Origin: Serratia sp. Ag1
Lineage (GTDB): Bacteria > Pseudomonadota > Gammaproteobacteria > Enterobacterales > Enterobacteriaceae
Assembly (NCBI RefSeq): GCF_000743355.1
Contig: NZ_JQEI01000026.1
Coordinates: forward strand, 124,001-188,000
Length of the DNA stretch: 64,000 nucleotides
Direction of reading: 5' to 3'
Shown here: piece by piece, positions 1-10,200 of the stretch
Layout: each line of letters starts with the position of its first letter
How positions within the stretch are numbered: the first letter of the stretch is position 1
Notes under the pieces: generated by a model
The model's database searches: none
Seen by the model: the letters and a program-made list of their open reading frames with translations, nothing else
What the model was told of the DNA's origin: nothing
Position numbers and translations under genes: made by a program

Positions 1-1275
1 GGTAAAGGGAGCGTTTTCCAACTGTCGTTACCTTTATCTCAGGCTGAAACGCAGCCTGATCGCCCATTATTTAGCGGGCAGCAAGTCAGCGTATTGGCAA
101 TAATGCCAGAGTGTCGGTCATATCTAACCAGGGTATTGACGGCGTGGGGGCTGGAAGTACAGAGCTATCAACACCCTGCTCAGATTGATGATTTGGCGTT
201 AAGCACCTTGGAAACGTTGATACTTTGGGGGGATAGGAGCACTTGGCATCACAATGATGAAAATCGCTTGGTTGAAGAGGCTATCTGGGTGATTGATTGC
301 AGCAATGAAGGGCCGCAGATACCCGTCGCGACCGGGCGGGTGTTGAGTACGTCGGTGTATGGACTAAAAGGATTGGCCTGTGCTTTGCGGCATAGCCTGC
401 AGGGACAGGATCTGCCGATACGTGAACAGGGGGAACAGGTTTTGCCGCAGGCGCTGCATGTGCTGGTCGCAGAAGATAACCCTGTAAACCGGCATCTGAT
501 TGCGGAACAACTGCGGCTGTTGGGCTGCACCGTGTGTCTGGTTGAAGAGGGGGGACAGGCGCTGGGCCAGTTGCAGCAAGAACGGTTTGATATTCTTCTG
601 ACAGATTTATCTATGCCGGGGATGGACGGCTATACGCTGGCGCGGCGAGTACGAGAGGAATGGCCAACCATACCAGTGGTGGCGGTAACGGCAAGCGCGA
701 CCCAGCAGGAATACGCCGATTGCCAGGCGGCTGGTATGGCATGGGTCCTCACCAAACCATTGTTATTGAAAGAATTGAAAGAGATGCTACTGGTTGTGTG
801 TGGCCTGGAAGCTATTTATCTCGAGGCGAAAAAGAAACCCGAGGTCGATACTCAACAATCTGGGTTGCTGGATGGTAATGCGCTACCGGGGAATATTCAG
901 CTGCTTTTCCAGCAAACCTGCGCCAATTCGCTCGTGGTGCTGAGAGAAGCGAGCAAGACACAGGATACTCCTGCCATTTTGCATGAACTGCATTTCCTGA
1001 ATGGTGCATTTGGTGTTTTTGACATGCAAGAACTGATTGAACAGGCTACAGCCTTGGAAGTTCTGATCAAAAATTCGGGGAGTGGGCCTGCCCAGATGTT
1101 ACTAGCCTCATTCTGTGAGGCATTAGAGAAAATAGTATTGGCAATGCCGGTCAGTGCTGAATCTTTGGTTACCCGCATTATCACGCTGGCAGTATCCAGT
1201 CATGAGGAGAAAATCAGTGAAGAAATTGTGAGGTTAGGCAATGAATTGCTGGCTATCTTATCTGAGCGCCAATAA
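1..1275 (+). CDS. Hybrid sensor histidine kinase, C-terminal part (5' end outside window)
   Basis: The frame is open to the left edge. The first codons read GKGSVFQLSLPL, the usual end of a histidine-kinase ATPase domain, so this is the tail of a larger membrane kinase. A poorly conserved linker or pseudo-receiver comes next. A full receiver domain starts at LHVLVAEDNPVNR and has the acidic pair (ED), phospho-acceptor Asp in LLTDLSMPGMDG, Thr in VAVTAS and Lys in LTKP. The C-terminal HPt domain carries the likely phospho-His in LHFLNGAFG. The layout (kinase, receiver, HPt) is that of EvgS/BarA-type phosphorelay sensors. The signal and partner regulator cannot be told from this fragment. It lies tail to tail with adhesin A, so control of the adhesins is possible but unproven. 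Confidence 0.85.
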   Translation, partial: GKGSVFQLSLPLSQAETQPDRPLFSGQQVSVLAIMPECRSYLTRVLTAWGLEVQSYQHPAQIDDLALSTLETLILWGDRSTWHHNDENRLVEEAIWVIDCSNEGPQIPVATGRVLSTSVYGLKGLACALRHSLQGQDLPIREQGEQVLPQALHVLVAEDNPVNRHLIAEQLRLLGCTVCLVEEGGQALGQLQQERFDILLTDLSMPGMDGYTLARRVREEWPTIPVVAVTASATQQEYADCQAAGMAWVLTKPLLLKELKEMLLVVCGLEAIYLEAKKKPEVDTQQSGLLDGNALPGNIQLLFQQTCANSLVVLREASKTQDTPAILHELHFLNGAFGVFDMQELIEQATALEVLIKNSGSGPAQMLLASFCEALEKIVLAMPVSAESLVTRIITLAVSSHEEKISEEIVRLGNELLAILSERQ

Positions 1276-1365
1276 AGAGTAGAGGGCAGGCGAGTGAGCG
1301 GTAACGTGCTGGGTTTGTATAAGTAAAATGGCAGTTAGTCCATTTTTTGCTCTGACCTTATAGAG

Positions 1366-1395
1366 CAAAGTCCTGGCCTTACGACCAGGACTTTG
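1366..1395 (+). terminator. Stem-loop after the hybrid kinase
   Basis: A perfect 11-bp inverted repeat (CAAAGTCCTGG / CCAGGACTTTG) with an 8-nt loop lies about 90 bp after the kinase stop. It has no strong T run, so it is a probable rather than certain terminator. Confidence 0.5.
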
Positions 1396-1406
1396 TCATC
1401 AATCTA

Positions 1407-1433
1407 AAGAGTTACCTGTATCAGGTAACTCTT
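1407..1433 (-). terminator. Terminator-like hairpin after adhesin A
   Basis: A perfect 12-bp inverted repeat (AAGAGTTACCTG / CAGGTAACTCTT) with a 3-nt loop sits immediately after the adhesin A stop codon on the minus strand. With the hairpin at 1366-1395 it separates two convergent genes. Confidence 0.6.
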
Positions 1434-1438
1434 GCCGT

Positions 1439-4400
1439 TTACATTACGGTTACGTGGATATTCTGTTCTACCAGCAATTCTGTTGCACCAGCAACGTAGG
1501 TGTGGTAAATCACGCCACCAATTTCAGCATCACCGGCTGCCATCCACGACTCGGACTGCGTATCCAGAAGCTTCAGAGCGTTCGACTCGTCACCGTTGAT
1601 CACCAACTGGTTCTTGCCGTCGGCCATAACCATATCGGTCTGCCCAAGCCCTTCGAGTGCGGAAGCACTTAAGCTCATGCTGTTGGCAGAACCCTGGCCA
1701 AGATCGATCTTCTCGATCCCGGTGATACAACCTACCAGCGCGTCAAGATCCAGCGCCATGTTTTTACCGTCCAACAACAGGGTATCGATACCGTCGCCAC
1801 CATCGATGGAAGTGAATGACGTATTTTTAACACCAATAAGGTCATTGCCACTACCGCCTTGTACAGCCGACAATGATTCACCGCTCAGATACAGGCCAGA
1901 GGCTGAACCATCGTCGAGCAACATCCACAGGCTGTCAGATCCAGTGGTGTTTGATTCTGAAGGTGGTGACACTATGTTGGTATCTCTTGTTGTAACCAGC
2001 GCATCATTCAAGGTTGTATCCAAGTCAATCAGACGACCTTTAATGGAAGAGCCGCTACCCTCGCCTACCCCAGCGTCGGTCCAGGTCACATACAGACGTC
2101 CATCAGATAAGAAGGTGACGTCTGGTTCCTGTTGTGTCCCTGCTGTAATCTGGTTAACTCGCATCTCTTGACCGATACGATTACCATTTTCATCAAACGC
2201 TTGCAGGTAGATACCATAGGTACCTGCCCCTGGCACAGGGTCGATTGCCGATTGGTAAACAGCCACGAAGCCACCGTTAGGGTTTGCTTTGACTACGGGG
2301 GCAATTTGCTCGCTCGTTGTATTGCCGTTCAGCAAGAACTCGCCGCTCAGGCTCTGTCCTTCTGGAGAGAAAATCCGAGCATATACACCATAACCAGACT
2401 GGTCAAAGCCGCTATTGTCACTGCTCCTCCACGATACAACAAAATTCCCGTTTGCTAATGTCGTTATGCTGGATTCTGCTTGAATGCCAGCTACGGTCTC
2501 ATTAGCAATGAACGCAGGTCCGTAAGTGTGAGTTACAGGATCGTATATCTGCACACGAACATCGTATCCATTACCGTAATTGGAGTAGGTGAGCGCAACT
2601 TTACCATCGTGCAACGTAGTACCTTCTAGAGCAAACGCTACTTGCTCCATTCTACCAGTACCGATGACCATTTCTCCGGTAACTGGCTTGCCTTCGGAAT
2701 TATACTGGCGTGACATGCCTTGCCAGCCATCAACACCTTTTTGCCATGTAATCAAATATCCACCATCGTCTAATGCAATAACGGACGGGTTATACATGTC
2801 ATTGGCATTTGATGCGGCATTGACGATCTGCTCTTCACCTATCTGTCTAGTCCCAATCACCTGGCCATTTTCATCATACGCATAGTCAAAACGAGCCATG
2901 CGGAGATTAATCTGGCCTGGTTCGTTACTTCTCCATACGGCAACAAAAGTGCCGTCGCTCAGGGTAGTCAATTCAGGCTGATATTGGGTGTACTTAGAGA
3001 ACGCACTGCTAACCAATACTTCTGGACCGATTGGCATCCCAGTATCGTCAAACAGTTGTGACTTAATATCCCAGTTGCCTGCATCTCCAGATACCCACAT
3101 GGTAACAAATCTGCCATCAGACAAGGCAGTAGTCTGTGGATCCTTCTGGTTGGCAGTAGTAACGCTATTGACTTGAAACTCTGAATAGAAGCCAGCATCA
3201 AGATCAATGGTGACACCTTCAATACCATATCCATCACGATCGATCACTTCACTGTGGAAGGTGACAAAAATATTACCGTCTTTCGTGAGCGTAGCATCAA
3301 GGATATGTGTCAGGTCAAGGTTATCCCAACCAGAACCTTGGTTACCCCAGGTTGTTGGATTAACGAGGAATTCATGACCAATTTTATGGCTATTGGCATC
3401 AAAACGTTGTGCAAAGATACCGGAACCGTATCCATCACCGGTCTCTGAGCCCCAAATCAGCATGTAGCCGCCATCATCCAGTGGCACACCTACAGGTTTG
3501 TACTGTTTGTTAGCGCGATATTCATTAGCGATAAAGTCGCCACCATCCAGTTTTGTCGCTGAACCCGTTTCAGGATCGAAACGATAGTGAGCGACGACGA
3601 TATCACCTTGGCCATCAGCATGGGTGCTATCCCAGAATACAACGAAACTACCATCTTTCAGGCTAATGATGTCGGGATAGTTCTGATAACCTTTTTCAGC
3701 AGTGTTAATCTTTAAATCGACGCTTGCTGAACCATCCAGCTTTTGCAGCTTACCTTGAATACCGGTAGCGTAACTATCAGTCCCCGCCCATACAGTAGCA
3801 TACCATCCAGAGTCGCCTAATAATGCCAACTCTGGGCCACCATAAACGGAGTTTGCGCCGCCGGCTTTAATGACTGTTTCGGTGCCAACACGATTGCTAT
3901 GCTCATCATAACGCTGTTGCACAATTGATTCTTTATCTTGCGCACTGTACCAAGAGAGAATATAACCGCCGTCTGTTAAAGCTAGGCCACCGGGTTCACG
4001 TTGGGCTCCTGCTGTAGTGGTGTTAACCAAGAACTCACTGCCCTTCGGAACACCATTGGCATCATATTGGCGAGCCATAACACCATCAAGATTACTATCG
4101 GGCGCAGTATGGTAGGACTCATATACCACCACGAAACCACCGTCTACCAAGGCGATGACCTGTGGGCTGTCTTGGTTACTGGCGATACGTTGGTTAACCA
4201 TTTGTTCAGAACCAATTTTCTTGGTCCCTGTAGGATCTAATACTTGTAGGTAAACATCATATCCTACATTCACCCCTTGCCAGACGACGACCAGATTGCC
4301 GTTAGCCAATTTGGTGACTTGCGGGTTATTCTGATGGCCTATTACAGTTGTATTGATCGGTCCACCTGATGTTTGGTTCAACGAACCGATAAGATCAAAC

Positions 4401-6475
4401 CCACCGACGCTATCATTAGTGGTTATCGTCACACCGTAACCGGCACTCGGTTTTGTCGCATTACCTGCATCATCCACAGCAACAACCGTAAAAGTTTGTT
4501 TGCCGTAGTTTAATGTGCTAGTGACATCCAACTTCCAGAAGCCATTGTCTTCGACATGCGCCCGGCCGATTTCTCGTTGCCCTTTACTGTCAGTAACATA
4601 AATGATTACGTCTTCACCTGCAGGGCCTGTACCACTGATTGTTGGGTTGCGGTCATCGGTACGCCCCCCCTGACTAATGTAACCGGTGTTTGAGCCTACA
4701 TCATCGTAAAACCCGATAATGCGCAGGTTTGTGGCATCAGGTGGTGTCAGATCTAGCACTATATCGAATGCAGCCGAAAGTTTGCTTGGTGAATGAATGG
4801 TATCAAACGCCTGCACTTCGAAAACATGCTTGCCTTCGGTCAAATCTTTGGCTTCATAGCTCCATTTGTTCGCACCATTAGCAATGGTTTCAGCGATCAG
4901 GATGCCATTATCGAAGATTTTTACCGTGTTACCCGCTTGCGCTGTGCCACGCAAAGTCGGGGTTGTATCATCGGTATGGGCACCATGCTCCAGCAGACCC
5001 GTAACGCTGCCTGCGTTGTCAGTTATGCTGTCGATAGTTGGAGTGGTGGTGCGGTCTTCACCCAGAATCAGCGTAAAGGTATCGCTCTCACCCTGGCTGG
5101 TGTTACCTGCCAGATCACGGGCCGAAGCGGTGAAACGGTGCTCGCCGTCCGAAAGTGTTGTTGGTTCGAAAGACCAGTCACCCTTGCCATCTGCCTTGGT
5201 CGTGCCCAGCAGATTACCTTTGTCATAGATAAATACCGTCACGTTTGCTTCTGCTTTGCCGGACAGCTGAGGGGTGCGGTCATCCGTCAAGTCACCGGAA
5301 GCCAGAGGACCCTGCTGTACACCAAAGTTGTCAGACGCCTCCAGAATGGTTGGCACTGCTGGTGGAATCGTGTCGATGGTTATAACGTAGTTGAGTGACC
5401 CTAACCCAGAGTTACCGGCAAAATCGACGGCCTTGGCGCTGATCGTGTATGAGTCATCTGGGAGGCGGAATGCTGGGGAGAACTCCCAGGCACCCGTCGC
5501 GTCTGCAAGAGCGGTCCCGATCATGTTTTTGCCATTATAGATACCCACCACGCTGAAAGCTTCAGCATGGCCTTTAATCAATGGCTGATTGTTATTGGTG
5601 TAACCATTTTTGGCGATCGTCGTACTGTCGTTGCCGATGCTGTCGATCACGGCCCGTGACGGGGCAACAGAGTCGATGATCAACGAGAAAGTGTCAGATG
5701 ACACGCCACTGGTTTTGTCGCGAGCCACCAATACGTGCCCACTTTCACTGTATTTCTCTTGAGGCTCAAAGCTCCACTGTCCGGTGTTATCCACGAGGAC
5801 TTCGCCGATCACCCGTCCATTATCAAAGATCTCTAATGTGGCGCCGGGAGTGCCGTTACCTTCTAATACTGACCATTGGTCATCAGTGACGTTACCTGAT
5901 TTCAACGCACCTTGGCGCGCACCCAACTGGTCAATGGCGCGCGTGATGACAGGCGTCACGTCCTGCGTCACAGCGGCCATCTGCATCATAGCCATGGCCG
6001 GAGCTGCCTCGATACTCTCAGCTGACACGTTATTGCTCTCTGTAGCAGAGACTTCATGCAACATGCTCAGCACCATTTGCTGTGGTTGCTGTTCGACGTG
6101 GCCTAATGATTGGGCGTCAAATGTGACTTGCCCCTGCTGAGGGTTATCCTGAGCTGACAGGCTGAGAACAAACTCGCCGTTTTGTGTAATCTGGTGCAGT
6201 TGACCGTTGTGGGTGAAAAAGTTTTCGATAACCAGATGTGGTTGGCTGGTTTCCTGGTTTTTTAAAGTGACAATCAGATCTTCACCTGAACGTTCGGCAA
6301 CTAATACATCTGCAATCGATGCAGCATCAACTTCTTGCAGCACATAAATATTACCCGGAATGTACGGGATATATTGTGTAGACGTGCTCAGAGCTGCGTC
6401 CAGATAACCGGTTTGTATTAGTTCTCCTTCAGTGATGACTGAGAAACGGATTGAGCTATCAGTAATATTTTTCAT
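1439..6475 (-). CDS. Adhesin A: giant BapA-like protein with Ig-like and propeller-like repeats, type I secretion signal
   Basis: 1678 aa with no Sec signal peptide. Residues 1-110 resemble the BapA-type prefix domain (ends ENFFTHNGQLHQI), followed by a linker rich in Ala, Gln and Met. About five bacterial Ig-like domains follow to roughly residue 700, with recurrent TDDRTP and AGNTS motifs. The next 800 residues hold about 14 copies of a 50-60 aa unit of the form (N/Q)xxPxVxxLxDGxFVVxW...GxEFxVN, which looks like beta-propeller blades. The C-terminus has a short RTX-like GGSGNDLI...DGGDGIDTLLLDG stretch and the hydrophobic-acidic tail of type I secretion substrates. The family attaches cells to surfaces or to each other in biofilm. 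It is divergent from adhesin B. No clear ribosome binding site is visible before the ATG. Export would need a type I transporter not present here. Confidence 0.8.
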   Translation of the reverse strand: MKNITDSSIRFSVITEGELIQTGYLDAALSTSTQYIPYIPGNIYVLQEVDAASIADVLVAERSGEDLIVTLKNQETSQPHLVIENFFTHNGQLHQITQNGEFVLSLSAQDNPQQGQVTFDAQSLGHVEQQPQQMVLSMLHEVSATESNNVSAESIEAAPAMAMMQMAAVTQDVTPVITRAIDQLGARQGALKSGNVTDDQWSVLEGNGTPGATLEIFDNGRVIGEVLVDNTGQWSFEPQEKYSESGHVLVARDKTSGVSSDTFSLIIDSVAPSRAVIDSIGNDSTTIAKNGYTNNNQPLIKGHAEAFSVVGIYNGKNMIGTALADATGAWEFSPAFRLPDDSYTISAKAVDFAGNSGLGSLNYVITIDTIPPAVPTILEASDNFGVQQGPLASGDLTDDRTPQLSGKAEANVTVFIYDKGNLLGTTKADGKGDWSFEPTTLSDGEHRFTASARDLAGNTSQGESDTFTLILGEDRTTTPTIDSITDNAGSVTGLLEHGAHTDDTTPTLRGTAQAGNTVKIFDNGILIAETIANGANKWSYEAKDLTEGKHVFEVQAFDTIHSPSKLSAAFDIVLDLTPPDATNLRIIGFYDDVGSNTGYISQGGRTDDRNPTISGTGPAGEDVIIYVTDSKGQREIGRAHVEDNGFWKLDVTSTLNYGKQTFTVVAVDDAGNATKPSAGYGVTITTNDSVGGFDLIGSLNQTSGGPINTTVIGHQNNPQVTKLANGNLVVVWQGVNVGYDVYLQVLDPTGTKKIGSEQMVNQRIASNQDSPQVIALVDGGFVVVYESYHTAPDSNLDGVMARQYDANGVPKGSEFLVNTTTAGAQREPGGLALTDGGYILSWYSAQDKESIVQQRYDEHSNRVGTETVIKAGGANSVYGGPELALLGDSGWYATVWAGTDSYATGIQGKLQKLDGSASVDLKINTAEKGYQNYPDIISLKDGSFVVFWDSTHADGQGDIVVAHYRFDPETGSATKLDGGDFIANEYRANKQYKPVGVPLDDGGYMLIWGSETGDGYGSGIFAQRFDANSHKIGHEFLVNPTTWGNQGSGWDNLDLTHILDATLTKDGNIFVTFHSEVIDRDGYGIEGVTIDLDAGFYSEFQVNSVTTANQKDPQTTALSDGRFVTMWVSGDAGNWDIKSQLFDDTGMPIGPEVLVSSAFSKYTQYQPELTTLSDGTFVAVWRSNEPGQINLRMARFDYAYDENGQVIGTRQIGEEQIVNAASNANDMYNPSVIALDDGGYLITWQKGVDGWQGMSRQYNSEGKPVTGEMVIGTGRMEQVAFALEGTTLHDGKVALTYSNYGNGYDVRVQIYDPVTHTYGPAFIANETVAGIQAESSITTLANGNFVVSWRSSDNSGFDQSGYGVYARIFSPEGQSLSGEFLLNGNTTSEQIAPVVKANPNGGFVAVYQSAIDPVPGAGTYGIYLQAFDENGNRIGQEMRVNQITAGTQQEPDVTFLSDGRLYVTWTDAGVGEGSGSSIKGRLIDLDTTLNDALVTTRDTNIVSPPSESNTTGSDSLWMLLDDGSASGLYLSGESLSAVQGGSGNDLIGVKNTSFTSIDGGDGIDTLLLDGKNMALDLDALVGCITGIEKIDLGQGSANSMSLSASALEGLGQTDMVMADGKNQLVINGDESNALKLLDTQSESWMAAGDAEIGGVIYHTYVAGATELLVEQNIHVTVM

Positions 6476-7210
6476 TTAAATTAAATCATCAGGTAATTAA
6501 TGAGGGAGTTCTAAGAAAACAAGCACAAACCATGAGTTGCTCTATCAGCTATTTTCAGCGGTAGTACAACTGCCAGCATTAATACCAAGTAAAGATTTTG
6601 GTCTTCCCAAGCATGTGTTTATGCCGTAGTTACTTAGAAAATGTCGCGAATTAACGCGAGAGATAGAATAAGGGCAGAAAACAGAAATAAATACCTGACC
6701 AGTTCGAAATTCAGCCCCGAAATCCCCAGACACTTGAAGATTCGATGAAATTGGTGCAGCGTATGCAGTGTTGGAGTACAACTCTTGGTTGGTACTGTTT
6801 GAAGTTGTTATATCCCTTGAGCAAAAGAGTGTATGAGTTATCTTAACTTATTAAGTGCTTTCTACGAATTTTTACCCAGTTTTTATAGGGTTATTGTTTG
6901 ATTTTTCTTACCTGCAGAATGTGGCAATCTGAACGTATCAGATTGTTTTTATTATTCTATTCAATGTTTTTTCAACTCTTTCGTACATGACTGCTCACAA
7001 AATCCAAGAATTCATACCAATCAGAAAGACTCTTTCATCATAAATCTGTTCAATATGCTTTCCAGGGGAAATAGGCATGCTTCAGATAAACTGCAACAGC
7101 CTCCCATGAATCATTATAGACACCATCAGGATTGTTACATTTCCTCTTTATTAAAGACGTTTATGTAACGGTTGTATTGTTAGAAAATTGAAATTAATTA
7201 GGAAGAATAT
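6476..7210. other. Divergent intergenic region between adhesins A and B
   Basis: 735 bp of AT-rich DNA that must carry the promoters of both divergent adhesin genes. It contains a good plus-strand intrinsic terminator at 6925-6950. A 78-codon minus-strand ORF at 6545-6781 has no recognisable family and no good ribosome binding site, so I do not call it a gene. A clear AGGAAGA ribosome binding site precedes adhesin B. Confidence 0.6.
6925..6950 (+). terminator. Orphan intrinsic terminator upstream of adhesin B
   Basis: A perfect 8-bp stem (CAATCTGA / TCAGATTG), a 5-nt loop and then TTTTTATTATT form a textbook rho-independent terminator on the plus strand. No gene ends before it: it lies in the divergent adhesin promoter region, 261 bp before the adhesin B start. 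It may end a short leader or small RNA. Confidence 0.6.
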
Positions 7211-10200
7211 ATGGTAACTCGGCCAACAAAACTCGTATTGGTTGATGGAAAAGAAGTAAAGCAAGAAATCTCTCTACATGCCAAAAATGCGGGTTTACCT
7301 CAAAAGATAAAAGCTATTGCAAATGGTAAATTTATCTTAGTTGATAAAGAAACGGGTCTCGCCCCTGAAAACATTACGGTTAAACGCGTAGGTAAAGACC
7401 TGCATGTGAGCCTTGAAGGGGATTCACTCGAGCAGCCAACTGTCATTATTGAGGATTTTTTCCTGAATGATGCGCAGCTTATCGGTATGGCTGAAGACGG
7501 TGCTTACTATCCATATATCTCTTCCAATGGTGATGATGATAATGCCATTGCAGCGATTTTGCTCGATGGTGAAAGTTCACCGCTGGTTCTGGGCGGCGAG
7601 GCACTGTCTAGCAGCGAGAGTCACTCCATATTGGGAGCTCTTGGTATATTGGCACTCGGATTGGGTGCGATTGGTGCGATGGTGAGCCAGGGTAGACCAG
7701 GCAAGCACAGCGGCGGCGGTAATCATGAAGAGCAGCCAGTCGTGCCAGATGTCGTTCTCCCAACTCTGAACCAGGTTATTGATAATAAAGGGGCTCTGCA
7801 AGGAATCATTACTGCCGGTTCTGAGACTGATGATAATACCCCAACCTTTTCAGGTAGCAATGGCACGCCTGGAAACACCATTATCTTTTACGATAATGGC
7901 AAGAAACTGGGTGAGACAACGGTGGGCCAAGATGGCCGTTGGTCATTTACACCAGGTGAATCATTGGATGAGGGTTCTCACAGCATCACTCTGGTTGAAC
8001 AGAACGCTAACGGTAAAACAAGCACCCCATCGGACGCATTCGAATTTGTTGTTGACACACTGGCACCTGCAGCACCAACCATTGTAAGCATTTTAGATGA
8101 TGTTGGTAGCGAAACTGGTGCTCTGAAGTCTGGTGCTACTACCGACGACACGCAGCCGACTTTGACCGGTAAGGCCGAAGCAGGTGCGAAGATTGAGATT
8201 TACGATAACGGTAAAAAGATTGGTGAAACCACTGCCGACACAGAGGGTAACTGGGTATTTACGCCGAAAAACGAGCTGGCTGAAGGTAAGCACAGCTTTA
8301 CCAGCCGTGCGTACGACGCAGCGGGCAACATATCTGTGTTCTCGCAACCGTGGGAAGTGCTGATCGACACCACCGCGCCAAACAAGCCGAGCATTGATGG
8401 CAATGGACCGGGCATCGGTGAAATCATTGACGACCAGGGTGCAGTACAGGGGCCAATCACTAATGGCGGTGCCACAGATGACACCCAACCAACTCTGAGC
8501 GGTAAGGGCGAACCAGGTGACACCATTATCATTACCGATAATGGCAACAAGATCGGTGAAACCACGGTTGACGAAAATGGCAATTGGGAGTTTACGCCGG
8601 AAAATAAACTGGATGAAGGCGAGCATGAGATCCGTGTGATCATCGAAGATCTAGCGGGTAACAAGTCTGAGCCGTCTGATCCTTGGGTAGTGATTGTGGA
8701 TACCACACCACCGGCTGCGCCGAGCATTGGCAGCGTCTATGACGACGCGGGCAACCAAACCGGTGAATTGCAGCCGGGTGCAGCGACTGACGACACCACG
8801 CCAACCTTGAAAGGCCAGGCGGAAGCCGGTACTAATGTTGAGATCTTCGACAAGGGCACCAAGATTGGTGAAACCACTGCAGGTGCTGATGGTAAATGGG
8901 AATTTACGCCGAAAAGCGAATTGGCGGAAGGTGAGCACAGCTTTACCACCCGTGCAACCGACGCAGCGGGTAACGCTTCCGAGCTGTCCGAACCGTGGGT
9001 AGTGATTGTGGACTCTACGCCGCCTACTGCACCAAGCATTGGTAGCGTCTACGACAATGCAGGCAGCAAAACTGGTGCGATTCAACCGGGTGAGGTCATT
9101 GATGACAGCCGTCCAGTGATCGGTGGTAAAGCTGAAGCCGGTTCTAAGGTTGAGATCTATGACAATGGTACCAAGATCGGCGAAACCACTACTGATGAGG
9201 CGGGTAACTGGAGTTTCAAACCAGATTCAGTGCTCGAGCTGGGTAATCATGCGATCACGGTGAAAGCTGTCGATGCTGTAGGGAATGTGAGCGAGCCTTC
9301 ATCGGCTTTCGATTTCTCACTGATTACCCCAAATGCCCCTAGCGCTCCGGCTATTGTCGCCGTACTTGATGATGTTGGTAGTATCCAGGGACCATTACAG
9401 AAGGATGCGGTGACTGATGATACTCGCCCTACCTTGGTCGGTACTTCAGAGCCAGGTACAACTGTTAGCATCTATAACAATGGTGAGTTGTTAGGCAGTG
9501 TGGCCACTGATGCTGAAGGGCAATGGCGTTTCACACCAGAAAGTGATCTGCCTGAGGGTGAAAATAAATTATCGGCTATTGCAAAAGATAAAGACGGTAA
9601 TATCAGTCCGCAAACCGGTGATTATATCGTTGTCATCGATACAACCGCGCCAGCGCCGATCGAATCTGGTGAGTTAATGGATGATGTGGGCAAGATCCAA
9701 GGTGCGATTACTAACGGCACTGTTACCGATGACGCGCAACCTACCTTTAGTGGCAAGGCTGAAGTTGGTTCAACAGTGGTCATTTTTGACCAAGGTAAAG
9801 AAATCGGGCGAGTTGTCACTGATAGCAAAGGTGATTGGCACTTTACCCCAGATACGGCGTTAACTGATGGTGAGCATAGTCTGACTGCTCAGGTTATTGA
9901 CCGAGCTGGAAACGAGAGTGAAGTCAGTGAAGCTATTACGTTTAACGTTGATACTCGACTGGTTGAAGTGTCTATTGACTCAGTTCAGGACGACTTTGGG
10001 GTTAAGCAAGGCCCAATCGCTATGAACGGAGTGACAGATGACGCCACTCCTACCTTTAGCGGCCGCGCGCTGCCTGACTCAACCGTTGTAATCTACGACA
10101 AAGGTGTTGAGCTGGGTTCAGTAACCAGTGATGCTTCTGGTAATTGGAGCTTTACGCCACAAACCCCTATGGCGGAAGGCAACCATGCAATCACAGCGAC

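Noticed and set aside
6545..6781. A 78-codon minus-strand ORF between adhesins A and B
   Set aside because: No recognisable family, no good ribosome binding site, and it lies in the divergent promoter region; could be an old gene fragment but not supportable.
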